A DNA stretch of 64,000 bases from Nonomuraea pusilla (GTDB taxonomy: Bacteria; Actinomycetota; Actinomycetes; Streptosporangiales; Streptosporangiaceae). The notes beneath the pieces were generated by a model. It was not told the origin of the DNA, made no database searches, and saw only the letters and a program-made list of their open reading frames with translations. Each line of letters begins with the position of its first letter. The stretch's first letter is position 1. This document shows, in pieces, positions 17,151-25,507 of this stretch. The stretch lies in the NCBI RefSeq assembly GCF_900109355.1, contig NZ_FOBF01000012.1:124001-188000 (forward strand). The letters are read 5' to 3'. Position numbers and translations under genes: made by a program.

Positions 17151-17504
17151 ATGACGGCCGACCCCGTGTTCGCGGCGCTGGCCAGCCCCGCCCGGCGCGA
17201 GCTGCTGCGCCTGCTGCTGGAGGAGGGGGCGCAGCCCGCCGGGCGGCTCGCCGAGCGGTTCGACATGAGCAGGCCGAGCGTCTCCGAGCACCTGAAGGTG
17301 CTCAGGGACGCCGGTCTCGTGGCCGAGACGCGCAGAGGCAGGGAGCGGCACTACCGCCTGGAGGCGGCGCCGCTCATGGAGGTCCGCGACTGGCTCACGC
17401 CGTACGAGCGGTTCTGGCGCGAACGGCTCACCGGCCTGAGCGCGCTGCTCGACGAGCTGGAGGAGACGGACGCGACACAGGAGAGCGAGGAGAACGATGG
17501 ATGA
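17151..17504 (+). CDS. ArsR family winged-helix regulator
   Basis: 117 residues. FAALASPARRELLRLLL, RFDMSRPSVSEHLKVLRDAG (recognition helix) and RRGRERHYRLEAAPL (wing) define the ArsR fold. No metal-binding Cys cluster is visible, so it belongs to the metal-independent group usually paired with SRPBCC proteins. It overlaps the next gene by 8 bases. The perfect palindrome just upstream is its probable operator. Confidence 0.9.
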   Translation: MTADPVFAALASPARRELLRLLLEEGAQPAGRLAERFDMSRPSVSEHLKVLRDAGLVAETRRGRERHYRLEAAPLMEVRDWLTPYERFWRERLTGLSALLDELEETDATQESEENDG

Positions 17505-17928
17505 CGACCAGCGGGCCATCAGGCTCGACCAGTACGTGGCCCACCCGCCGGAGAAGGTGTGGCGGGCGCTGACCGAGCCGGAGCTCATCGCCCGCTGGCT
17601 CATGCCCAACGACTTCAGGCTGGAGGTGGGGCACCGCTTCACGTTCACCACCGCGCCGAGGAGGAACGTCGGGTTCGACGGGGTCGTCCACTGCGAGGTG
17701 CTGGCGTTCGAGCCGGGTGAGCTGCTGCGCATCAGCTGGAGCGACGGCAGGCGGGCCGACTGGACCGTCACCTGGCGGCTGCGTCCCGAGGGCCGGGGCA
17801 CCCGCGTCCTGTTCGACCACGAGGGCTTCGACCCCGGCGACGAGGCGCAGGTGCTCGCCCGCAAGATCATGGGAGGCGGCTGGCGCTCCCACTTCTCGAA
17901 GATCGAGGAGATCGCGGGCGAGCTGTAG
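17497..17928 (+). CDS. SRPBCC/AHSA1-like protein
   Basis: 143 residues with the START/Bet v1-like pattern: IRLDQYVAHPPEKVWRALTE at the start, LIARWLMPNDF, and the C-terminal GGGWRSHF helix. Such proteins have a deep hydrophobic ligand pocket. Paired with an ArsR regulator they are common in actinomycetes, but their biochemical role is rarely known. Translation is coupled to the regulator. Confidence 0.85.
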   Translation: MDDDQRAIRLDQYVAHPPEKVWRALTEPELIARWLMPNDFRLEVGHRFTFTTAPRRNVGFDGVVHCEVLAFEPGELLRISWSDGRRADWTVTWRLRPEGRGTRVLFDHEGFDPGDEAQVLARKIMGGGWRSHFSKIEEIAGEL

Positions 17929-17956
17929 GCGGCGCGCCGGCTCCCACGGCCCGGCG

Positions 17957-19384
17957 TCAGCCGTGGACGGACGGGACGTGGGTGCCGGCCCGCCGCTCGG
18001 CGTGCGACGCCGACGTCCACAGCACCGCGCCCGCGGTGACCGCGGCCAGCAGGGCGAACCAGGCCGCGAACCGTCCCGTCCTGCGGGAGGACACCAGGCA
18101 GGCCGCCCGTGAGGACACCAGGGACAACACCAGGAAGGACGCCAGGGAGGACGCCGACAGCCACGGCATGATCGTCCAGCGGCGGCCCGCGGCCTGCCGG
18201 CGCATCTCCAGCGCGGCGAAGGCGAAGTCGTCGGAGGTGCCGCGGTCGTCCACCCGGCCGCGCAGCTCGGCGTAGAGGTCGGCCAGGCCGCCCGGTGTCG
18301 CCCACGGGCCGTCCTGCGGGTCGCCGGTGAGCAGGGTGCGCTCGTCGGCCAGGGCGCTGCGGCGGGAGAACCAGCGCACCATCGGCCTGCGCACGCTGAC
18401 CCGCAGCCCGCGCGGCGTCAGCGCGAACGTGCAGTCCTTCACCCGCACCCCCGACGGGTGTGCGAGCCCCGCGAACCTGCAGGCCGACAGGTCCAGGCCC
18501 GATAACGCCAGGCTGGGCGCGTCCACCCCGCGCAGCGACGTCACCCTCGACCTGCCCCTGCCCGTCACCGTGGCGGGGCCGCGCAGCACCGCGCCCTCCA
18601 GGTCGGCGTACGAGTCGGTGAGCCGCAGCGTGGTGGCGCCCGCCACCTCGGTCCTGCGCAGGTCCACGCCGCACCCGGCGACCGTCATGTCGAGCAGGCC
18701 GTCGGCGCGGGCCCGCACGAGCGACAGGCGGCCCGTGGCCGACAGGTACGCGTCGGCGGCGAAGTGCGCCCCGTCGAACCCGGCGCTCCCCGTCACCTTG
18801 CGGAACGACAGCGTGCGGCCGAACCTGGCGCCGCGGAAGGCCGCGCCGTCGCCGATCCGCGCGCCGTCGAACGTGGCGTACCCGTCGAACCTGGCCCGCT
18901 CGCACGACAGGCCGCGTTCGAGGACGGCCTGGCCGAACAGCGCGTCACGCGACATCACGGCGCGCTCCAGCGAGACGTGCCCCCGCGCCCGCACGCCGTG
19001 GAAGGACAGCTCGCGCGCGAAGACGGCGCCCGCCAGGGAGACGTTGCGTTCGAAGCGGGCGCCGAAGAACGACGCCAGCCGGTCGAACCTGGCGCCGTCG
19101 AGCGAGACGTCCCCGGCGAACGTGACGCCGGCGAGCCTGACGTCGCCGGTGAACCTGGCCCGGTCGAGGCGGGTGCGTCCGGGGCGGTGGCCGGCCGCCT
19201 CCAGCACGCGGGCGAGCAGGTCGCCGGTGAGCACGGTCCCGCGCAGGTCGAGCAGGCGGCCGGGGGCCATCCCGGCGAGCGCGGCGGCCAGGTCGTCGGG
19301 GGGCAGGTGGGCGAGGCAGTGACCGGACGGCTGGTGGGCGACTCCGGTGCATGCGGCCGAATACGCGCAGGTGACCCAGTCCAT
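17957..19384 (-). CDS. Pentapeptide-repeat protein with Cys-rich N-terminus and C-terminal membrane helices
   Basis: 475 residues from ATG 19382-19384. Residues 1-35 hold a C-x5-C-x10-C pattern (TCAYSAACTG ... GHCLAHL) that may bind metal. Residues about 75-300 are repeats of the A(D/N)LxF type, for example GVTFAGDVSLDGARFDR and GARFERNVSLAGAVFAR, which build a square right-handed beta-helix. Near the C-terminus are two hydrophobic helices (SLASFLVLSLVSS and FAAWFALLAAVTAGAVLW). An upstream GTG (19444) lies in AT-rich promoter DNA and is unlikely. Function unknown. Confidence 0.8.
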   Translation of the reverse strand: MDWVTCAYSAACTGVAHQPSGHCLAHLPPDDLAAALAGMAPGRLLDLRGTVLTGDLLARVLEAAGHRPGRTRLDRARFTGDVRLAGVTFAGDVSLDGARFDRLASFFGARFERNVSLAGAVFARELSFHGVRARGHVSLERAVMSRDALFGQAVLERGLSCERARFDGYATFDGARIGDGAAFRGARFGRTLSFRKVTGSAGFDGAHFAADAYLSATGRLSLVRARADGLLDMTVAGCGVDLRRTEVAGATTLRLTDSYADLEGAVLRGPATVTGRGRSRVTSLRGVDAPSLALSGLDLSACRFAGLAHPSGVRVKDCTFALTPRGLRVSVRRPMVRWFSRRSALADERTLLTGDPQDGPWATPGGLADLYAELRGRVDDRGTSDDFAFAALEMRRQAAGRRWTIMPWLSASSLASFLVLSLVSSRAACLVSSRRTGRFAAWFALLAAVTAGAVLWTSASHAERRAGTHVPSVHG

Positions 19385-19440
19385 GCAGTGCTCATACCCG
19401 CCCCGGAGCACTGTCAAGGTTCGATGATTTAATGTTCTAG

Positions 19441-19464
19441 CCACATTTACGTGGAATTATGTGG
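19441..19464. promoter_or_regulatory. Inverted repeat in the divergent promoter of the nuclease and pentapeptide genes
   Basis: CCACAT-N12-ATGTGG lies in an AT-rich stretch 27 bases before the nuclease start. No regulator can be assigned. Confidence 0.35.
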
Positions 19465-19490
19465 TCAAAACTGGCTCTACAGTGCCGGTC

Positions 19491-21179
19491 ATGCGTGTTT
19501 TACCTCGGGCCTCCTTCGGCGCCCTCCTCGTCGTGGCGCTCGGCGCCACCCCGGCTCTCGCCGACTCGGCCGCCGCGGCCGCCTGCGACACCCCCGCGAC
19601 GCACCGCGTCTCGCAGGTGCAGGGCGCCGGCGACGCCACCCCGGTCCCCGGCCAGACCGTACGGGTCGAAGGCGTCGTCACCGGTGACTTCCAGCGCACC
19701 GACCAGCTCAGCGGCTTCTTCATCCAGGACCCGCGGCCCGACTCCGACCCCAGGACCTCCGAGGGCCTGTTCGTCTTCGCCCGGGAGTCCTTCAAGGACG
19801 TCAAGCCCGGCGATCGCGTCCTCGTCACCGGCAAGGCGACCGAGTACAACGGCTGGACCGAGCTGTCGCCCGTCAGCGCCGTGGACGTGTGCGGCACCGG
19901 CGCCGTGACGCCCCAGCCGTACACGCTGCCCGGCGACGGCCTCGAAGCCGTCGAGAACATGCTCCTGACCTTCCCCCAGCCGCTGACCGTCAGCGACACC
20001 TACAACCTCGGCCGCTACGGCGAGGTCACCCTCGCCGCCGGCGGGCGCGTCTTCCAGTCCACCGACAGGCCCGGCGTCGACCCCGCCGCCGACAAGCGCC
20101 GCTCCCTCCTGCTGGACGACGGCTCCACCCGCGAGAACCCCGCCACGCTGCCCCCGATCGTGCGGCTCGGCGACGTCGCCACCGGCCTGACCGGCGTGCT
20201 CGGCTACGGCTTCGGCCAGTACCGGCTCCAGCCCACCCAGCCCGTCCCGTACGCCGGGGCCAACCCGCGCACGCCGCGCCCGGAGCCCGTCGTGGGCAAC
20301 GTCACCGTGGCGTCGTTCAACACGCTCAACTGGTTCACCACCGTCGGCACGCGCGGCGCGAGCAACCCGCAGGAGCAGCAGCGGCAGCTCGCCAAGCTGG
20401 TGGCCGCGCTCAAGGGCGTCGACGCCGACGCGGTCGCGCTGATGGAGGTCGAGAACAACGGCCAGACCGCGCTCCAGGCCCTCGTGGACGCGCTCAACGC
20501 CGAGGTCGGAGCCGGCACGTACGCCGCGCTGCGGCACCCGAACCCCGGCACCGACGTCATCCACGTCGGCCTGATCTACAAGCCCGCCAAGCTGAAGCCG
20601 GTCGGCGAGGCGTCCTCCTCGCAGGACCCGGTCTTCACCCGGCCGCCGCTCATCCAGACCTTCCGCAGGGTCACCGGCGGCCAGCCGTTCACCATGGTCG
20701 TCAACCACCTCAAGTCGAAGGGCAGCTGCCCCGCCGGCGGCCCGGACGCCGACCAGGGCGACGGGCAGAGCTGCTGGAACGCCACCCGCGTCAAGCAGGC
20801 GCAGGCGCTGCTGCAGATCGTGGACGACCTGCCGAACCCGATCGTCCTCGGCGACCTCAACGCCTACGGCGAGGAGGACCCGATCGACACGCTGGAGGCG
20901 GGCGGCCTGACCAGCGTCACCAAGAAGTTCGTGCCCGAGGAGCAGCGCTACAGCTACCTGTTCCAGGGCCAGTCGGGCGAGCTCGACCACGCCTTCGTCG
21001 GCCGGCAGCTGCTCAAGCGCGTCACCAGCGCCACGATCTGGCACATCAACGCCGACGAGCCGCGCGTCCTCGACTACAACACCGAGTACAACCCGCCGGA
21101 CCTCTACCGTCCCGACGCCTACCGCTCCTCCGACCACGACCCGCTCGTCGTCGGCCTGACCCTGCCGGGCGGCCGCTGA
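19491..21179 (+). CDS. Secreted ExeM/NucH-type extracellular endonuclease
   Basis: 562 residues from ATG 19491. A signal peptide (FGALLVVALGATPALA) is followed by an OB-fold-like domain (VRVEGVVTGDFQ ... GFFIQDP). The C-terminal exonuclease-endonuclease-phosphatase domain has VASFNTLNWF, LMEVENNG (metal-binding Glu), VVNHLKSKGS, VLGDLNAYGEEDP and SSDHDPLVVG with the catalytic His. This is the ExeM/NucH family that degrades extracellular DNA for nutrient release or biofilm turnover. The C-terminus has no cell-wall anchor. A strong terminator follows. Confidence 0.9.
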   Translation: MRVLPRASFGALLVVALGATPALADSAAAAACDTPATHRVSQVQGAGDATPVPGQTVRVEGVVTGDFQRTDQLSGFFIQDPRPDSDPRTSEGLFVFARESFKDVKPGDRVLVTGKATEYNGWTELSPVSAVDVCGTGAVTPQPYTLPGDGLEAVENMLLTFPQPLTVSDTYNLGRYGEVTLAAGGRVFQSTDRPGVDPAADKRRSLLLDDGSTRENPATLPPIVRLGDVATGLTGVLGYGFGQYRLQPTQPVPYAGANPRTPRPEPVVGNVTVASFNTLNWFTTVGTRGASNPQEQQRQLAKLVAALKGVDADAVALMEVENNGQTALQALVDALNAEVGAGTYAALRHPNPGTDVIHVGLIYKPAKLKPVGEASSSQDPVFTRPPLIQTFRRVTGGQPFTMVVNHLKSKGSCPAGGPDADQGDGQSCWNATRVKQAQALLQIVDDLPNPIVLGDLNAYGEEDPIDTLEAGGLTSVTKKFVPEEQRYSYLFQGQSGELDHAFVGRQLLKRVTSATIWHINADEPRVLDYNTEYNPPDLYRPDAYRSSDHDPLVVGLTLPGGR

Positions 21180-21204
21180 GCCCGTCCCGTCGCCGCAGGT
21201 CGAG

Positions 21205-21235
21205 GCCCGGGTCGCGCGCGGCGCGCGGCCCGGGC
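21205..21235 (+). terminator. Terminator after the nuclease gene
   Basis: GCCCGGG-T-CGCGCG pairs with CGCGCG-G-CCCGGGC (14 bp with one wobble) around a 3-base loop, 26 bases after the stop. Confidence 0.8.
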
Positions 21236-21243
21236 CCGGGCAT

Positions 21244-21269
21244 GGAATGCTGGTGATGGGTACGTGGTT
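21244..21269 (+). promoter_or_regulatory. SigR-type promoter of the thioredoxin gene
   Basis: GGAAT (21244-21248), exactly 18 bases, then GTT (21267-21269) matches the actinomycete SigR (thiol-oxidative-stress sigma) consensus. It lies 45 bases before the thioredoxin start, and thioredoxin genes are classic SigR targets. Confidence 0.65.
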
Positions 21270-21313
21270 GACAGGTACTGCGACAGAGTCCACCGACGAG
21301 CGAGGAGCCACTT

Positions 21314-21688
21314 GTGGCGACCATCGAAGTAACCGAGAAGAACTTCAACGACATCGCCGACAAGGGGATCGTCCTGCTCGACTTCTGGGCGACCTGGTGC
21401 CCGCCGTGCCGGAAGTTCGGGCCGATCTTCGAGGCCGCGTCCGAGAAGCACGAGGACATCACGTTCGGCAAGATCGACACGGACGCCGAGCAGGGGCTCG
21501 CGCAGGGCTTCGACATCACGTCCATCCCCACGCTCATGGCGATCCGCGACGGCATCGTCGTCTTCGCCCAGGCCGGCGCCGTCCCGGCCCCGACGCTGGA
21601 GGACCTCATCCGCCAGGTCCGCGCGCTCGACATGGACGCCATCAGGGCCGAGCTGGCCGAAGAGCTCAAGAACGCCCAGCAGGGCTGA
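21314..21688 (+). CDS. trxA: Thioredoxin
   Basis: 124 residues with the WCPPC active site (Cys29, Cys32) in FWATWCPPCRKFGP and the cis-proline region TSIPTLMA. The CPPC motif differs from the usual CGPC and changes redox potential. A C-terminal extension of about 20 residues (RALDMDAIRAELAEELKN) is predicted helical. GTG 21314 follows GAGGAG. The upstream SigR-type promoter implies induction by disulfide stress. Confidence 0.92.
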   Translation: MATIEVTEKNFNDIADKGIVLLDFWATWCPPCRKFGPIFEAASEKHEDITFGKIDTDAEQGLAQGFDITSIPTLMAIRDGIVVFAQAGAVPAPTLEDLIRQVRALDMDAIRAELAEELKNAQQG

Positions 21689-21690
21689 GA

Positions 21691-21732
21691 ACGTGAGGAA
21701 GGCCCCGCCGACCGGCGGGGCCTTCCTCACGT
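21691..21732. terminator. Long bidirectional terminator between thioredoxin and methyltransferase genes
   Basis: A perfect 20-bp inverted repeat (left arm 21691-21710, right arm 21713-21732, starting ACGTGAGGAAGG) with only two unpaired bases lies 3 bases after the thioredoxin stop and before the convergent gene. Confidence 0.9.
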
Positions 21733-21749
21733 CCGGAACGTCGACGGGG

Positions 21750-22511
21750 TCAGAGCTTGCGGCCGACCCCCGCGTAGCCGATGGCCGTGCCGCCCGTCAC
21801 CGGGCCCTCGGGGCGCCAGTCCTTCGGGTACACCAGCCCCGGCTCGGCCAGCTCGTAGCCGTCGAAGAAACGCGCGATCTCCTCGTGGGTGCGCAGGTTG
21901 AGTGCCGCCGTCGACTGCCTGTACACCTCCAGCGCCTGCGGCGTGGTGTCGGGCTTGGCGTCGATGGCGTGGCTGATCACGAGGTGGCTGCCCGGCGCGC
22001 TCGCCTCACGCAGCTTGCCCACCGCTGGGTAGGCGACGTCGTCCGGGATGAAGTGGAGGATGGCCAGCATGAGGAAGGCCACCGGGCGGTCGAGGTCGAT
22101 CAGCCCGTCCAGCTTCTCCAGGAGCGCCCCCGGCTGCCTCACGTCGGCCTGGACGAAGTCGACGTTCTCGCGCCTGGCCAGCAGCGCCCGTCCGTGCGCG
22201 CACACCACCGGGTCGTAGTCGACGTAGACGACGCGGGCCTCGGGAGCGATCTCGTGGGTGTTGCCCTGCGTCGGCAGGCCCGCGCCCACGTCGACGATCT
22301 GCCGGATGCCGGAGTCGGCCAGGTGCCGCACCGCCCGGCGCAGGAACGCCCGGTTCTCGCGCGCGGAGTCGCGCGTCGCGGGGAACAGCTTGAGTATCTG
22401 CTCCGCCGCCTCGCGGTCGGCCGCGAAGTTGTCCTTGCCGCCGAGGTAGTAGTCGTACATCCGCGCGACGTTGGGGACGCTGGGGTCGACCCCCTCCGGG
22501 GCACTGTCCAC
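21750..22511 (-). CDS. SAM-dependent methyltransferase, DUF574/PF04672 family
   Basis: 253 residues. PNVARMYDYYLGGKDNF is the family's hallmark N-terminus. QIVDVGAGLPTQGN is the SAM-binding motif I, and VVYVDYDPVV motif II with its acidic residue. QADVRQP and PVAFLMLAILHFIP complete the Rossmann fold. These proteins are abundant in actinomycetes, with many copies per genome and no settled substrate. Monocistronic. Confidence 0.9.
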   Translation of the reverse strand: MDSAPEGVDPSVPNVARMYDYYLGGKDNFAADREAAEQILKLFPATRDSARENRAFLRRAVRHLADSGIRQIVDVGAGLPTQGNTHEIAPEARVVYVDYDPVVCAHGRALLARRENVDFVQADVRQPGALLEKLDGLIDLDRPVAFLMLAILHFIPDDVAYPAVGKLREASAPGSHLVISHAIDAKPDTTPQALEVYRQSTAALNLRTHEEIARFFDGYELAEPGLVYPKDWRPEGPVTGGTAIGYAGVGRKL

Positions 22512-22604
22512 GGTTTCTCCCGAAAATCCATGCTTTTCGGGTGATCATAGCCGTACTAGAACGGCATTCGCCGGGTTTCTTGCAGGTTGTGAGCTATGTG
22601 CGTC

Positions 22605-22634
22605 GGGCGCGGGCACCGAAGGATGCCCGCGCCC
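22605..22634 (-). terminator. Terminator after the DAHP synthase gene
   Basis: GGGCGCGGGCA / TGCCCGCGCCC, an 11-bp perfect stem with an 8-base loop, about 75 bases beyond the stop of the minus-strand DAHP synthase gene. Confidence 0.7.
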
Positions 22635-22707
22635 GGAACGGTCGCGCAGAGGGTCGCACAAGGACGGGCCGGACCGTTGGATCAGGCCGTGAGCCAGGCC
22701 CTGCAGG

Positions 22708-24045
22708 TCAGGCGCGGTAGAGCTCCGCCACGCGGAAGGCCAGGTCGAGCGACTGGCCGCGGTTGAGGCGCGGGTCGCAGGCCGTCTCGTAGCGGGTGGC
22801 GAGGTCGTCCTCGGCGATCTCGTGTCCGCCGCCGACGCACTCGGTGACGTCGTCGCCGGTGAACTCGATGTGGATGCCGCCCGGGTGGGTGCCCAGCGCG
22901 CGGTGCACCTCGAAGAACCCGGCCACCTCGTCGAGCACGTCGTCGAGCCGGCGCGTCTTGTGCCCGCTCGGCGCCTCGAAGGTGTTGCCGTGCATCGGGT
23001 CGCACAGCCACGCCACCTGCGCCCCGGCGGCCGTGACCTCCTTCACCAGCGCTGGCAGGAGCTCGCGGACCTTGGAGGCGCCCATGCGGGTGATGAACGT
23101 GAGCCGCCCCGCCTCGTTGTGCGGGTTGAGCTTCTCCACCAGGGACAGCGCCTCGTGGGGCGTGGTGGTGGGGCCGAGCTTGACGCCGATCGGGTTCTGG
23201 ATGCGGGAGAAGAAGTCGACGTGCGCCCCGTCGAGCTGGCGGGTGCGCTCGCCGATCCAGACCATGTGCGCCGACACGTCGTACGGCAGGCCCGTACGCG
23301 AGTCGATGCGGGTGAGCGCGCGGTCGTAGTCGAGGATCAGGGCCTCGTGCGAGGAGTAGAACTCGACCGTGTGGAACTCCTCGGGCTCCGCGCCGCAGGC
23401 GCGCATGAACGCGAGCGCCTGGTCGATCTCCCTGGCGAGCTGCTCGTAGCGGCGCCCCGCCGGGGACTCGCCGACGAAGTCCTGGTTCCAGGCGTGCACC
23501 TGGCGCAGGTCGGCGTAGCCGCCCTTGGTGAACGCGCGGGCCAGGTTCAGCGTCACGGCCGACGAGTGGTAGGCCTTCAGCAGCCGCCACGGGTCGGGCG
23601 TGCGCGCCTCCGGCGTGAAGTCGAAGCCGTTGACCATGTCGCCGCGGTAGGCGGGCAGCTCGACGCCCTCGCGGATCTCGGTGGGCTTGGAGCGCGGCTT
23701 GGCGAACTGGCCCGCCACCCGGCCGATCTTCACGACCGGCACCTTGGCGGCGTAGGTCAGCACGATCGCCATCTGCAGCAGCGTCTTGAGCTTGTTGCGC
23801 ACGTTGTCGGCGGTGGCGCCGGAGAACGTCTCCGCGCAGTCACCCCCCTGCAGGACGAACGCCTCGCCGCGCGCGACGGCCGCCAGCTGCTGCTTGAGCT
23901 GGTCGCACTCGCCCGCGAAGACGAGGGGAGGCAGGCCGCCGAGCTCGGCGACGACCTTGTCGAGCTCGCCGCGGTCGGGCCAGTCGGGCTGCTGCGCCGC
24001 GGGGAGCGCTCGCCAGGAATCGAGATCCACGAGTTTGCTGCTCAC
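22708..24045 (-). CDS. Class II 3-deoxy-7-phosphoheptulonate (DAHP) synthase
   Basis: Makes DAHP from phosphoenolpyruvate and erythrose 4-phosphate, the first step of the shikimate pathway. 445 residues, normal for the plant-like class II enzyme. Motifs: FVLQGGDCAETF with the metal-binding Cys, KIGRVAGQFAKPRS, YRGDMVNGFDF, KLGPTTTPHEAL, WLCDPMHGNT and IEFTGDDVTECVGG. No chorismate mutase fusion is present. Two ACCTAC direct repeats at 24082-24101 lie in the upstream region, and I see no Trp-rich leader. Confidence 0.95.
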   Translation of the reverse strand: MSSKLVDLDSWRALPAAQQPDWPDRGELDKVVAELGGLPPLVFAGECDQLKQQLAAVARGEAFVLQGGDCAETFSGATADNVRNKLKTLLQMAIVLTYAAKVPVVKIGRVAGQFAKPRSKPTEIREGVELPAYRGDMVNGFDFTPEARTPDPWRLLKAYHSSAVTLNLARAFTKGGYADLRQVHAWNQDFVGESPAGRRYEQLAREIDQALAFMRACGAEPEEFHTVEFYSSHEALILDYDRALTRIDSRTGLPYDVSAHMVWIGERTRQLDGAHVDFFSRIQNPIGVKLGPTTTPHEALSLVEKLNPHNEAGRLTFITRMGASKVRELLPALVKEVTAAGAQVAWLCDPMHGNTFEAPSGHKTRRLDDVLDEVAGFFEVHRALGTHPGGIHIEFTGDDVTECVGGGHEIAEDDLATRYETACDPRLNRGQSLDLAFRVAELYRA

Positions 24046-24112
24046 GAGATACGAGGGTATTCCACTGGGTCGTGCGTACCGACCTACCTGTCCACCTACT
24101 GAGAAGCCTATG

Positions 24113-25300
24113 TCACGTCCGTACGTGCTCCGGGAGCACGCCGAAGCCGATGAACCGCCGCGTGACCTTGCTGAGCAGCGGGAACTCGCTGACGTCCGAC
24201 GGCAGGAAGGACGGATCGAAACTCCGGCTCAGCGCCGGGCGGATCACGCGGTTCTGGACGATCCGCTGCGCCGCCTGCGTCACGACCGTGGGGGGCGTGC
24301 GCCGCCGCTGCAGGAGGGCGAGGGTCCGCTCCGGGATCGGCGCGCCCGCCGCGAGGGGGCGCGCGAGGAGGTTCGCCGCGGCGACCGCGTCCTGGACGGC
24401 CAGGTTGATGCCGACGCCGAACACCGGCGACATGGCGTGCGCGGCGTCGCCGATGCACACGAACCCCGGCCGGTGCCAGCGGCGCAGCCGGTTCAGCGCC
24501 ACCGTCAGCATGCTGACGTCCTCGTAGCCCGCGATCTCGCCGATCCTGTCCCGCGTGAACGGCAGCAGCTCCGCCACCGGCCCGCGCAGCGCGTCGATGC
24601 CGGAGGCGGCCAGCCGCTCGTACGCGCCCTTCGGGATCAGGTAGGCCAGCTGCCAGTACGTCTCCCGGTTGATCGCGACCATGATCCGGCCGCTCGAGAT
24701 GCGCAGGAACGGCTCGTCGGGGTCGGACTCCTTGCGGGGCAGGCGGAACCACAGCACGTCCATGGGCGCGCCGAGCTCGCGCGGTCTCAGGCCGGCCCGG
24801 CGGCGCAGCACCGAGTGCCGTCCGTCGGCCGCCACCGTGAGCGCCGCCCTGATCTCGTGCTCGCCCGAGGCGTCGCGGTAGCGCAGGCCGCGCACCGCGC
24901 CGCCCTCGCGCACCAGGTCGTACGCCTCGGCCTGCATGAGCAGGCGGAAGTTCGGGTAGCGCCGCGCCTGCGACGTGATGAGTTCAAGGAAGTCCCACTG
25001 CGGGACGAACGCGATGAACGGGAACCGCGTCCGCAGGCGGCGCAGGTCCGCCAGCCTGATCCGCCGGCTGTCGGTGAGCATGCTCAGTTCGTTCGCCTTG
25101 CGGTGCGGCAGCTTCAGGAACTCCTCCGCCAGGCCGATCTCGTCCAGCACCTCCATGGTGGACGGATGGATGGTGTCGCCCCTGAAGTCCCTGAGGAAGT
25201 CGGCGTGCTTCTCCAGCAGCGTCACCTCGACGCCGGCCCTGGCCAGGAGCAACCCCAGCATCGCGCCTGCGGGCCCTCCGCCCGCGATCACACACGACAT
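24113..25300 (-). CDS. FAD-dependent monooxygenase (aromatic hydroxylase type)
   Basis: 395 residues of the PHBH-like flavoprotein class. CVIAGGGPAGAMLGLLLARAG is the dinucleotide-binding motif, VAADGRHSVLRRRAG the DG motif, and CIGDAAHAMSPVFGVGINLA the GD motif that binds the FAD ribityl chain. The C-terminus is short and lacks a thioredoxin-like extension. It could hydroxylate an aromatic or polyketide-like compound using NAD(P)H and O2. No pathway partner is adjacent except a LysR regulator 208 bases upstream on the same strand. Confidence 0.88.
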   Translation of the reverse strand: MSCVIAGGGPAGAMLGLLLARAGVEVTLLEKHADFLRDFRGDTIHPSTMEVLDEIGLAEEFLKLPHRKANELSMLTDSRRIRLADLRRLRTRFPFIAFVPQWDFLELITSQARRYPNFRLLMQAEAYDLVREGGAVRGLRYRDASGEHEIRAALTVAADGRHSVLRRRAGLRPRELGAPMDVLWFRLPRKESDPDEPFLRISSGRIMVAINRETYWQLAYLIPKGAYERLAASGIDALRGPVAELLPFTRDRIGEIAGYEDVSMLTVALNRLRRWHRPGFVCIGDAAHAMSPVFGVGINLAVQDAVAAANLLARPLAAGAPIPERTLALLQRRRTPPTVVTQAAQRIVQNRVIRPALSRSFDPSFLPSDVSEFPLLSKVTRRFIGFGVLPEHVRT

Positions 25301-25507
25301 AATTCATCACCCGTTGACATTCTCTCTCGCCCCAACCCCTGTGACAACCCCTACCCAGGGCCGGGCGCCCGCGCCGTTGCGGGAACAAGCGAGGGGCGCT
25401 GCGGCGCGGCACGGGGCGGAGTCGCGCGCGCCGCCCCCGGCGGGCGTCCTTCGGGGAAGGGGCGGTATGCGAGGCCGGGCGGCAGGAGAGCCTTCGGCGG
25501 CGGGTCG

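Noticed and set aside
24046..24112. Aromatic-amino-acid leader peptide before the DAHP synthase gene
   Set aside because: No short ORF with Trp or Tyr runs is visible on the minus strand.
21750..25300. Secondary-metabolite gene cluster (methyltransferase, DAHP synthase, FAD monooxygenase, LysR)
   Set aside because: No core biosynthetic enzyme (PKS, NRPS, terpene synthase or RiPP maturase) is present, and the genes have separate transcription units and terminators.
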